DNA from: Emcibacter sp.
GTDB lineage: Bacteria > Pseudomonadota > Alphaproteobacteria > Sphingomonadales > Emcibacteraceae
DNA: 64,000 nt
Assembly (NCBI GenBank): GCA_021774785.1
Contig: JAJFIQ010000019.1
Span: 620,001 to 684,000, forward strand
Direction: 5' to 3'
Within the stretch, counting starts at the first letter, position 1; each line of letters begins with the position of its first letter. Made by a program: the position numbers and the translations under genes. The notes under the pieces are model-generated. The model made no database searches. It saw only the letters and a list, made by a program, of their open reading frames with translations, and was not told where the DNA came from. Below are positions 25,647-33,713 of the stretch, piece after piece.

Positions 25647-27232
25647 TGCACTTGTATTTCTTTTTTTATCTGTGCAGCAATCGTCTTGTGATCAATCTTT
25701 CCATTGGCATTTTTCGGCAAACTATCCCACTGGATCAATTCATGCGGCACCATATAACTTGGCATTTCCGCCCGACAGTAAGCCATAATAGCTTCCATAT
25801 CCAGATTTCCTTGTCCCTTAGCCGTTGCCACGACCCAGATCGCCTGCCCCAGCTGTTCATGATCAACACCAATGGCGGCTATTTCATCAACCAGACCACT
25901 GGCAAAAATGGTTTCTTCCAATTCTGTGGGGCTGGTTCTGAAACCAGAAGTTTTTATCATTTCGTCACGACGGCCAACGAAATAAAGATACCCATCATCA
26001 TCTCTTTTTACAGTATCACCCGACCATACAGCAATTTCCGGATTTGACAGCCCAGCTGCCTGTCCAGGTGCCGGTCTGTATCTTTCAGCTGTTCGTTTCT
26101 TATCGTTCCAATAACCCAGGCCAACCAAAGCACCCCGATGGACAAGTTCTCCTTCTTCACCCACATCACAGACTGTGCCATCTTCTCTTACAATCATAAT
26201 TTCTGCATTCGGTATGGCTTTTCCCATGGAATCCGGAATCCTATCCACCTCTGACGGCGGTAGATAAGTGGACCGGAAAGCTTCGGTCAGGCCATACATA
26301 AGGAATATATCACTTTTACTGAGTATTCTCTGGAATTTGCGGGTTACGGGTACCGGCATTCGGCCGCCCGTTGTTGCAATATATCGGATGGAATTTACCG
26401 CTTCCTCTGGCCAGTCAAGTTCTGCCAGTTGAATCCATAACGGTGGAACACATGTAATACCAGTGATTTTATGCTTCACAGCCAGCCGAATGACATCTCG
26501 CGGCAACAGAAAGTTCATCAGAACGACCGTCGCCCCGACTGAGAAGGCTGTGGTCAATTGGCTTAGTCCGGCATCAAAGCTAAGCGGCAAAACACTTAAA
26601 ATCATGTCATCCGAACTATTCTCCAGATAACTTGCAACACTTTCCGCACCGGCAATCATATTGCGGTGGGAAAGAACAACCCCTTTGGGCATACCCGTAC
26701 TGCCCGATGTATAGAGAATAGCGGCCATATCCGCATCAATGGTTTCATGAACGGTTTTGTCACTATCACGCCCTAGCGCAAGGAAGTCGTTATAACTGAT
26801 TATTTTCTGGTCTATTTCTATGGCTTTATCAGGTATTTTACCCGTAAGAATAATCAATTCCAAATCAGGACAGTCCGTTAATTCATCCTTTAAAGCCGCA
26901 AGCCTGTCAGGGCTGGTCACAAGAAACCTGACATTGCAGTCTTTCAGGATATAGGCCACCTGTCGATGTTTCAGGCCCGGGTTGACCGGTACAAATACCC
27001 CGCCCGCATAAGAAGGGCCGAAAATCGATATAACAGTTTCAAATTGTTTGGGAAGATAACAGGCCACCCTGTCATTTTTATTAAGGCCGAATGCCAATAA
27101 TCCCTTGCCATAATCCTTAACTTCATCACAAAGCGCATCATAGGTCATCTCCTGCTTTTTGAAAATGACGGCGATTTTCTGTGAAGATTTCTTTTCCGGA
27201 CTTGTAACAAAATCTGAAAGATTATATGCCAT
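25643..27232 (-). CDS. Acyl-CoA ligase (AMP-forming), exosortase A associated
   Basis: The 529-residue adenylating enzyme shows the ANL-superfamily core motifs: YTSGSTGMPKG (174-184), MYGLTEAF (312-319), SGDTVKRDDDGY (404-415), GRRDEMIKTSGFR (420-432) and the C-terminal catalytic lysine K512 in NANGKID. It activates a carboxylic acid as acyl-adenylate and passes it to a thiol, either CoA or the acyl carrier protein encoded at 30960. It begins the minus arm and is divergent from the aminotransferase gene across 234 bases. It is coupled to the PLP decarboxylase by a four-base overlap. Confidence 0.87.
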   Translation of the reverse strand: MAYNLSDFVTSPEKKSSQKIAVIFKKQEMTYDALCDEVKDYGKGLLAFGLNKNDRVACYLPKQFETVISIFGPSYAGGVFVPVNPGLKHRQVAYILKDCNVRFLVTSPDRLAALKDELTDCPDLELIILTGKIPDKAIEIDQKIISYNDFLALGRDSDKTVHETIDADMAAILYTSGSTGMPKGVVLSHRNMIAGAESVASYLENSSDDMILSVLPLSFDAGLSQLTTAFSVGATVVLMNFLLPRDVIRLAVKHKITGITCVPPLWIQLAELDWPEEAVNSIRYIATTGGRMPVPVTRKFQRILSKSDIFLMYGLTEAFRSTYLPPSEVDRIPDSMGKAIPNAEIMIVREDGTVCDVGEEGELVHRGALVGLGYWNDKKRTAERYRPAPGQAAGLSNPEIAVWSGDTVKRDDDGYLYFVGRRDEMIKTSGFRTSPTELEETIFASGLVDEIAAIGVDHEQLGQAIWVVATAKGQGNLDMEAIMAYCRAEMPSYMVPHELIQWDSLPKNANGKIDHKTIAAQIKKEIQVQ

Positions 27233-27466
27233 AGGTACTTATATCTTTTTATATTAAAATTTTTTCACAACATAATGTATAAATGTTATTGAAATATGAA
27301 TAAAAAAGGGCTCAACCAATTTTCTAAGACTATATAGTAGATATCACTCTCTTTATACGAGCTTTCACTATATTAACCAATAGCCTTTGGATCGGGTAAT
27401 AGAAATTTCATGATTCACTAGTAAAAATGGCCAACATAAAAAATATATAGGAATACGGGTTCAGTT
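27233..27466. promoter_or_regulatory. Divergent promoter region between the acyl ligase and the aminotransferase
   Basis: The 234-base A+T-rich gap separates two divergent arms. It contains a perfect 10-base palindrome ACTATATAGT at 27329-27338. No ORF is visible and I could not assign -35/-10 boxes with confidence. The shared region would allow co-regulation of both arms. Confidence 0.35.
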
Positions 27467-28711
27467 TTGGCAGATAATAAAAAACAGATCAAACGGCATA
27501 TAACGTCCCAAACAACGACAAAAATCGTTCATGGAAAAGAAGTTTACAGACAAATTCCTGCCCCCTTAATTCCTGTATTTCCTGTAATGTCATTGGCAAG
27601 TTTATTTCCACTATCTTCTCATAAAGTTCCGTCATTGTATCAAAGCCGCCAGATACAATATTTTACAGCTGCCCGCTATGCACTATATCAGGCACTCAAG
27701 GAAATTGACGTAAAAGAAAATGATGAGGTCCTTGTTCCAGCCTACCATTGTAAGGCAATGGTTTCCCCAATTCTGGATGCCGGATGTATACCCGTATTCT
27801 ATAAAATCAATGACGATTTTTCCACAAATATTTCAGACCTTGAAAGCTTGATCACACATAAAAGCCGTGCCGTCATAGCCGTAAATTATTTTGGCTTTGT
27901 CCAGAATATTAAAGAAGTTCGCAAGGCATGTGACCAACATGATTTGAAGCTTATAGAGGACTGCGCCCATAGTCTATTTGGGCGTTCAGATAATATAACC
28001 GTTGGGCATACGGGTGATTATGGTATTGGCAGTACAAAAAAATTCTTTTCTGTGGAACAGGGAGGGATATTAACGCGTAGGAAAAAATTTACTCAAGATG
28101 GTCGAACACCAGAAAGTAACATCAAGTCAGAAATTCGTTTTCTATACAATACTATCGAAAGATCACTTGAGTATGGTCGGTTATGGGTTTTTACACCCCT
28201 GATTTATATTATTGAAAAACTACGCGGTAAGGCTGAACAGGATAAAACCCAAGCATTTATGGAAGTTTCTAATTCTTCTGACGATCCTTATGAAGAATAT
28301 TTACTAAAAGACAGACTGAGCCAGCCGACGAAACTTTCAATGTTTCTGGAAAAACAGGTTTCCCATAATCGCATTTTTTTAAAGCGCCGTGAAAATTATA
28401 TTTATTTGCTAAATGCTTTGAAGAATATTCAAAATATTACTGTACCGATTACTGAAGTTCCTGCCGGAATTGTTCCCTATATGATTCCAGTCATTATTGA
28501 AAATTTAGAGGATATATTCCCGGATATAGAAGATAAAGCTATCCCTTTCCAAAGGTTCGGTCAGTTCTTATGGCAAGGATCGGAAAGATGCCCAGTCAGT
28601 CAAAAATATTCCAATACAATTCTTCAACTCCCCTGCCATCAGGAATTATCGAAAAATGATCTTCAGTGGATTGTCGATGAACTATATAATATTATAGGCC
28701 AAGATAGATGA
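27467..28711 (+). CDS. DegT/DnrJ/EryC1-type aminotransferase-like protein
   Basis: The 414-residue fold-type I PLP protein contains the DegT-family landmarks. These are AARYALYQALKEI, DEVLVPAYHCKAMVSPILDAGCIPVFY, EDCAHSLFG (D165 for the PLP ring nitrogen) and GSTKKFFSVEQGG with the likely Schiff-base lysine at K191/K192. Family members aminate nucleotide-linked keto-sugars. The start is TTG at 27467 with AGGAA upstream, as no in-frame ATG occurs until about residue 41. It overlaps the tandem-GNAT gene by four bases. I infer that it makes an amino sugar, or modifies one, for the same polymer as the XrtA locus. Confidence 0.8.
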   Translation: MADNKKQIKRHITSQTTTKIVHGKEVYRQIPAPLIPVFPVMSLASLFPLSSHKVPSLYQSRQIQYFTAARYALYQALKEIDVKENDEVLVPAYHCKAMVSPILDAGCIPVFYKINDDFSTNISDLESLITHKSRAVIAVNYFGFVQNIKEVRKACDQHDLKLIEDCAHSLFGRSDNITVGHTGDYGIGSTKKFFSVEQGGILTRRKKFTQDGRTPESNIKSEIRFLYNTIERSLEYGRLWVFTPLIYIIEKLRGKAEQDKTQAFMEVSNSSDDPYEEYLLKDRLSQPTKLSMFLEKQVSHNRIFLKRRENYIYLLNALKNIQNITVPITEVPAGIVPYMIPVIIENLEDIFPDIEDKAIPFQRFGQFLWQGSERCPVSQKYSNTILQLPCHQELSKNDLQWIVDELYNIIGQDR

Positions 28712-30870
28712 CACATGATAACAAACAAAACTACATTTGGACATTCGTATCCGTAAAAGAATTTTCACAGTTGAAAAACCAGTGGGATGATATAAATCAA
28801 CGAAATCAGAACACTCCACTACTGGACTCAATGTTTGTTATTCCCTTATTGGACACTTTTTCATCAGGTCAAGAATTGATTGGTATCTGTAAAGTAGATA
28901 ATAAAACTAAAGCAATAGGCATTTTTGAAAAAAAGAAACGATTTTTTGCTACTACTTTCCAGCCCAATCAGGCACCAATAGGGCTATTAGTATCGGACAA
29001 ATCATTAAACTACGAGCAATTGTTTCTTTCACTTATTAAATCCTTTCCTAGCTATATTCTAAATTTTGGTATTTTATTCCAGGATAGTAATTCTTATCAG
29101 AATTACCCAAATAATTCATACATGAATAGCAGCTTGGCTTTCCATACACCAAGCATCTTGATAAAAGGTGATTTTACTAATTTCTGGAATCAGAAATCAA
29201 AATCTTTTAGAAAACAATTTAATAATAGATATAATAAATTACAAAAAAACAATATCATTACGGAATGTCAATCTATTACAAATCCCAAAGATATTAAAAA
29301 AATCATTGCTTCTTTTGGGCTGATGGAATCTGCTGGCTGGAAAGGACGTTCTCATACAGCAGTTCATCCAGATAATATTCAAGGAAAACTTTATGAAAAA
29401 ATATTCACTAACTTTGCCATAAAAAATGAAGCGCTCATATATCAATATTGCTACAACCAAAAGGTTGTTGCTATGGATATGTGCCTGATCCGAAATAAAA
29501 TTCTTTACATAATGAAAACAACATATGATGAAGAACAAAAAAATACATCGCCAACGCAATTGATGCGTAGGGAATATCTTGAAACATTTTTTAATAATAA
29601 AAAAGTAGTCACGGTTGAATCTTATGGTCGAGTTAAAAACTGGCACCAATATGTTGCACAGCGCTTCCGCCCAATATTCATCACAAATATTTATAGATGG
29701 CCCTTTCTGGAAAAACTGCATAAAATAAGACTAAGAGATGGTTTATTAACCAAAAATAATGATTTTACCCTTGAATTACAATGCTATGATAGTATCAACA
29801 AACTTCCTGTCAAAGTAAGGAATGCTTTATCCCAAATTAATGAAACTTCTTTTTTTAAAGGACACACTTGGTTTGAACTTCTTGAAAAATATGCACTACC
29901 TAAAAATCACACCGTTAAAATCTATATCCTTCAGGATAGATTTAGTATGACACCACTAATGGTGTATCCTATATTAATAAATAAACAAAAAACACTTTTT
30001 GGCACACACACGACACTCACTGATTTTAGCACCCTATATGGTTTAGAGTTTTCGCCAATATATTTAGAAAAAAATCAAAATGAAGTTGATCTTCTATCCT
30101 TCTTTTTCTCTAAATTTAAAAATGATATTAAATGGGATGTCCTTAATATCGGACTACTTTATGAACGACAAGGGAAAACAGAAACACCATTTCAAAAGCA
30201 TCTATCTGCCACCAAAAAGAACTTTTCACTTCTGGATAAATATTATCATTCAATAAATTGGGTTGCCAATATCAAAGAAGGGGATTTTACCTCTTATCTG
30301 AATGAACGTCCCAAAAAATTACAAAACACATTGCGTCGGAAAGAAAGCAAATTAAATAAAAACACTTCATCTGAAATAATCATATATGATAGTATGGATA
30401 ATATTGAAAATGCCATTGAAGATTATCAGAAAATCTACCAGTCAAGCTGGAAAGAAGCTGAATATAGCTCTGATTTTATTCATAATTTCATTAGAAAAAC
30501 TGCTCAACTTAATATACTCAGACTTGGTATATTATATATCGATGGAAAACCAGCATCATTCGTTAAAATGATATTATCTGACAAAAAAGCAATTATCTAC
30601 AAACTCGCTTATTCACCAAAATACAATAGTTTCTCTCCGGGCAGTATTCTTCTATATAAAATAATCAAACATATTGTTGAAAAAGATAACATAGAACATA
30701 TAGACTTCGGTATTGGCAATGACCCTTATAAAAAAGATTGGATGCATAAAAAATCCCAAATTTTTGGCATTATTATTTTCAATAAAAAAACAGTATTTGG
30801 ACTCATAACCGCATCAAAACATTTTATTGGCAAGTTTTTGAAAAAAATAAAACCCGGGAACGCAGAATAA
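28708..30870 (+). CDS. Tandem double-GNAT (BioF2/FemAB-like) acyltransferase
   Basis: The 720-residue protein contains two copies of a GNAT_6/BioF2-type domain, roughly residues 1-340 and 350-700. Matching landmarks recur in both halves: a basic helix FWNQKSKSFRKQFNNRYNKL at 159-178 and a similar one with RPKKLQNTLRRKESKL near 534-549, then SPTQLMRREYLE at 281-292 and SPGSILLYKIIK at 643-654. Such domains N-acylate amino sugars or load amino acids. The gene is visibly more A+T-rich than its neighbours, which may indicate transfer. It is coupled to the aminotransferase upstream and followed by the acyl carrier protein gene, so an ACP-bound donor is plausible. Confidence 0.72.
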   Translation: MTHDNKQNYIWTFVSVKEFSQLKNQWDDINQRNQNTPLLDSMFVIPLLDTFSSGQELIGICKVDNKTKAIGIFEKKKRFFATTFQPNQAPIGLLVSDKSLNYEQLFLSLIKSFPSYILNFGILFQDSNSYQNYPNNSYMNSSLAFHTPSILIKGDFTNFWNQKSKSFRKQFNNRYNKLQKNNIITECQSITNPKDIKKIIASFGLMESAGWKGRSHTAVHPDNIQGKLYEKIFTNFAIKNEALIYQYCYNQKVVAMDMCLIRNKILYIMKTTYDEEQKNTSPTQLMRREYLETFFNNKKVVTVESYGRVKNWHQYVAQRFRPIFITNIYRWPFLEKLHKIRLRDGLLTKNNDFTLELQCYDSINKLPVKVRNALSQINETSFFKGHTWFELLEKYALPKNHTVKIYILQDRFSMTPLMVYPILINKQKTLFGTHTTLTDFSTLYGLEFSPIYLEKNQNEVDLLSFFFSKFKNDIKWDVLNIGLLYERQGKTETPFQKHLSATKKNFSLLDKYYHSINWVANIKEGDFTSYLNERPKKLQNTLRRKESKLNKNTSSEIIIYDSMDNIENAIEDYQKIYQSSWKEAEYSSDFIHNFIRKTAQLNILRLGILYIDGKPASFVKMILSDKKAIIYKLAYSPKYNSFSPGSILLYKIIKHIVEKDNIEHIDFGIGNDPYKKDWMHKKSQIFGIIIFNKKTVFGLITASKHFIGKFLKKIKPGNAE

Positions 30871-30959
30871 TCTAATAGATACTTTTTAAAAATATATGCC
30901 TATTGTATAACAAAACAAATTTTAACTTTAATACTGAATTAAATTTAGAGAATTTTTTT

Positions 30960-31211
30960 ATGTCCATAATTGAAGACGTACGTGAAATTTTAAAGGCAAC
31001 GCTGCAAATTGGCGACAGGGCCAGTGATATTGAAACAGATACTCCCCTCTTAGGCAATATTCCAGAACTTGATTCCATGGCCGTCGCTATGCTGATAACA
31101 GCTATCGAAGAACATTTTGATGTTTTTGTAGAGGATGACGACATCAGTGCAGAAACATTTGAAACCTTCGGAAGCCTGTGTGAGTTTGTGGAAGAAAAAC
31201 GGGCTGAATAG
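30960..31211 (+). CDS. Acyl carrier protein, exosortase A associated
   Basis: The 83-residue acidic helical protein has the phosphopantetheine attachment motif ELDSMA (S39). The helix pattern DVREILKATLQ, then DSMAVAMLITAIEEHF, then ETFGSLCEFVEEK is that of carrier proteins. It would carry an acyl or aminoacyl group on its pantetheine arm, loaded by the acyl ligase at 25643 and used by the neighbouring transferases. I choose the ATG at 30960 because the upstream in-frame ATG at 30903 adds an unrelated A+T-rich tail. It lies ten bases before the hydrolase gene. Confidence 0.87.
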   Translation: MSIIEDVREILKATLQIGDRASDIETDTPLLGNIPELDSMAVAMLITAIEEHFDVFVEDDDISAETFETFGSLCEFVEEKRAE

Positions 31212-31220
31212 AAGGGCAAT

Positions 31221-32039
31221 ATGAAACCTTTTTTCATTAAAAGCGTATCCGGCAATATATTTGCCCTCTATCACTCGCCATCGGATGATACCCCCTTTAA
31301 AAAAAATATTCTTTTCATTCCGCCTTTCGCTGAAGAATTAAACAGATCCCGTCACATGATAAACCGCCAGGCCCGAACCTTTACGAAAGCCGGATATGGC
31401 GTGCTTATTCTTGACCTGTATGGCACTGGTGACAGCGAAGGCGTCTTTGGGGATGCCACTGTCCATATATGGCAACAGGACATTCTCGCAGCCATAAACT
31501 GGTTAACTGAGACCTCTGATAAGCCACCGGTCCTCTGGGCCATGCGTAGTGGGGCACTGCTCGCCGCTGACCTTATCCAAAAATACCCTGACCTTACGGA
31601 TCACATGATTTTATGGTCTCCGGTCGGCAATGGGAAAAGATTTATCACTCAGTATATGCGCATAAAACTGGCCGCAGACGTAACAGGTAGTTCAAGTGGT
31701 TCCAAAGTCACTGTAAAAGATTTATGGTCACAGTTAGAAGACGGCCATAGCGTCGAAATAGCGGGGTATGAGTTATCACCAGAGCTGGCAATAGGTTTTT
31801 CTGCCTTGTCTTTGAATGAAATAAAGTTGCCGCAGAAAATACATATTAAGTGGATTGAAACTTCTTTAATTGATCCCCCTAAGCTTTCCACCGGCTCTCT
31901 CAAAATTGTCGATAGATGGCGGAATGATGGTATCCAAGTATCTGATATAGCTGTGAATGACATCGCTTTCTGGACCTTACAAGAACCAGAATGGGCAAAT
32001 AACTATATTGAGCAAACCATAAGTCTGTCTGAACAATAA
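31221..32039 (+). CDS. Alpha/beta hydrolase-like protein, exosortase A associated (hydrolase 2 type)
   Basis: The 272-residue protein has the alpha/beta hydrolase fold pattern: ILFIPPFAEELNRSRHM, then VLILDLYGTGDSEG, then the nucleophile elbow LWAMRSGALLAADL. The elbow aligns with G-x-S-x-G as A107-x-R109-x-G111, so arginine sits where the nucleophilic serine is expected, with a serine (S110) next to it. This may mean the protein is not a classical hydrolase. The family accompanies exosortase A loci. It ends one base before the convergent HyuB-type gene, closing the locus. Its substrate is unknown. Confidence 0.8.
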   Translation: MKPFFIKSVSGNIFALYHSPSDDTPFKKNILFIPPFAEELNRSRHMINRQARTFTKAGYGVLILDLYGTGDSEGVFGDATVHIWQQDILAAINWLTETSDKPPVLWAMRSGALLAADLIQKYPDLTDHMILWSPVGNGKRFITQYMRIKLAADVTGSSSGSKVTVKDLWSQLEDGHSVEIAGYELSPELAIGFSALSLNEIKLPQKIHIKWIETSLIDPPKLSTGSLKIVDRWRNDGIQVSDIAVNDIAFWTLQEPEWANNYIEQTISLSEQ

Positions 32040-32040
32040 A

Positions 32041-33711
32041 CTACAACCAATCCACATTATAAAATTTCTGAGCTTGTTCCTTAGTGACATAGCCATTTTT
32101 AATGTCTTCCAAAAGCTTTTCTTTAGGCCGCTTCTCAGGGTCGCCATAACCACCACCAGTACCGGTATATAGACGCACGACTTCATCCTTTTCAACAGTC
32201 ACCGTCGTACACATATGGTGCCGTTCCACTTTACCGTCTTTACGCAAGATCAACGCATAGTTATTGGAGCCTTCCTGCCCACCCTGCATCGCCCATGGTC
32301 GGGATATGGTCTGGGATGCCGCATAAGTAAGGTAAGCCTCATCAGAGGTTATTTTATAATCAAGGACAACCCCCTTGCCGCCACGATATTCACCCGCTCC
32401 CCCGTCTTCGTTATGGAATGCATATTGCTCAACCTGAACGCCGTACCGGCTTTCAAACAGCTCTGTCGGGATATTAAAAGTTTCCCCGTTGGCACAACAG
32501 AATTGACCATTGTCGCCGTCTTTATCTTCACTGGCACCCCAACCACCAACCAAAGGTTCACCCATGACAAACAAATCACCTGTATCCGGATGATTGCCGC
32601 TCAGGAATGTTGCCCCGACACTGCGTTGATGCCCGGCAGGCAGACGATCAGCCATCACAGGGGCCAATGCCTTCCACATCACATCAATGGCTGAAATCAG
32701 CGGTTCATAATAGAGTGATACCGGCGCCGGAGACTGGGCACTAATGATTGTTCCCATGGGACAGATGATCTCTAACGCACGAAAACAACCGCCATTGGCC
32801 GGAATTTCGGTATCTGTAACCGCCTTGAACAAACATCGTGCCCCCGTGACAAGACCGGTATAGGAACAGTTGATCGGTCCCGCGACCTGACCATCTGTGC
32901 CTGTATAGTCGGCGATCATTTTGCCATCTTTAATAGTTACTTTTACTTTGATGGTAAAGGGGCCATTACCCAACCCGTCATCCTCGACAATGCTATCGGC
33001 CTCATAAACGCCCTGCGGTAATTTCAGCAGTTCGGCCTCTGTCATCCGTTCTCCGTAATCAAGAAGTTCATCCATGGCATATAGTACAGACGGCCCATCA
33101 TATTTTTCAATCAATTCCAGAATTCTTTTGGCGCCAACACGAGCTGCCGCCACGCCCGCATGCATATCGCCAATGGTACTTTCCGGTAGTCTCACGTTGG
33201 CTTCAATAATACCCACGAGAGCATCATTGATCTGACCTTCATTATAGAGTTTCAGGAATTTAAAATGCAGACCCTCCTGATAAATTTCTGTGGCACGCGT
33301 GGATACACTCCCCGGTTCCGTGCCGCCAACCTCGGTCCAATGGGCCTTATTGACCGTGAAAGCCACCAGTTTATCTTTGTAAAATACAGGCAGGATAATG
33401 ACAACGTCCGATAAATGAGTGCCACCCCCCAAATATGGCGAATTAGTAATTATAACATCGCCGGGTTTAATATCACCCTCATTTGGATAATGTTCCAGCA
33501 GGCTTTGCACGGCAGTATCAAGAGTTGCAAGAAACGCTGTAACCCCGTTTCCCTGCGCCAGAAGGTTGCCTTTGGCATCTGTGGCGCCCACAGCAAAGTC
33601 TGTGGTTTCATATATGATCGGACTCATGCTGGTTCGGATCATGGCATTGAACATTTCATCACCTAATGCCACCAGAGAATCTTTAATAATCTCCGTTGTA
33701 AAAATATCCAT
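32041..33711 (-). CDS. Hydantoinase B/oxoprolinase family protein
   Basis: The 556-residue protein matches the HyuB family from end to end. It opens with IIKDSLVALGDEMFNAMIRTSMSPIIYETTDFAVGATDAKG (quoted in part) and contains GDVIITNSPYLGGGTHLSDV, GACRCLFK-like TGARCLFKAV and the Gly-rich end LYTGTGGGYGDPEKR. HyuB-type subunits combine with HyuA-type subunits to open cyclic amides (hydantoins, 5-oxoproline) or to carboxylate ketones, using ATP in many cases. It starts two bases after the HyuA-type gene. The substrate cannot be read from the sequence. Confidence 0.88.
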   Translation of the reverse strand: MDIFTTEIIKDSLVALGDEMFNAMIRTSMSPIIYETTDFAVGATDAKGNLLAQGNGVTAFLATLDTAVQSLLEHYPNEGDIKPGDVIITNSPYLGGGTHLSDVVIILPVFYKDKLVAFTVNKAHWTEVGGTEPGSVSTRATEIYQEGLHFKFLKLYNEGQINDALVGIIEANVRLPESTIGDMHAGVAAARVGAKRILELIEKYDGPSVLYAMDELLDYGERMTEAELLKLPQGVYEADSIVEDDGLGNGPFTIKVKVTIKDGKMIADYTGTDGQVAGPINCSYTGLVTGARCLFKAVTDTEIPANGGCFRALEIICPMGTIISAQSPAPVSLYYEPLISAIDVMWKALAPVMADRLPAGHQRSVGATFLSGNHPDTGDLFVMGEPLVGGWGASEDKDGDNGQFCCANGETFNIPTELFESRYGVQVEQYAFHNEDGGAGEYRGGKGVVLDYKITSDEAYLTYAASQTISRPWAMQGGQEGSNNYALILRKDGKVERHHMCTTVTVEKDEVVRLYTGTGGGYGDPEKRPKEKLLEDIKNGYVTKEQAQKFYNVDWL

Positions 33712-33713
33712 AA

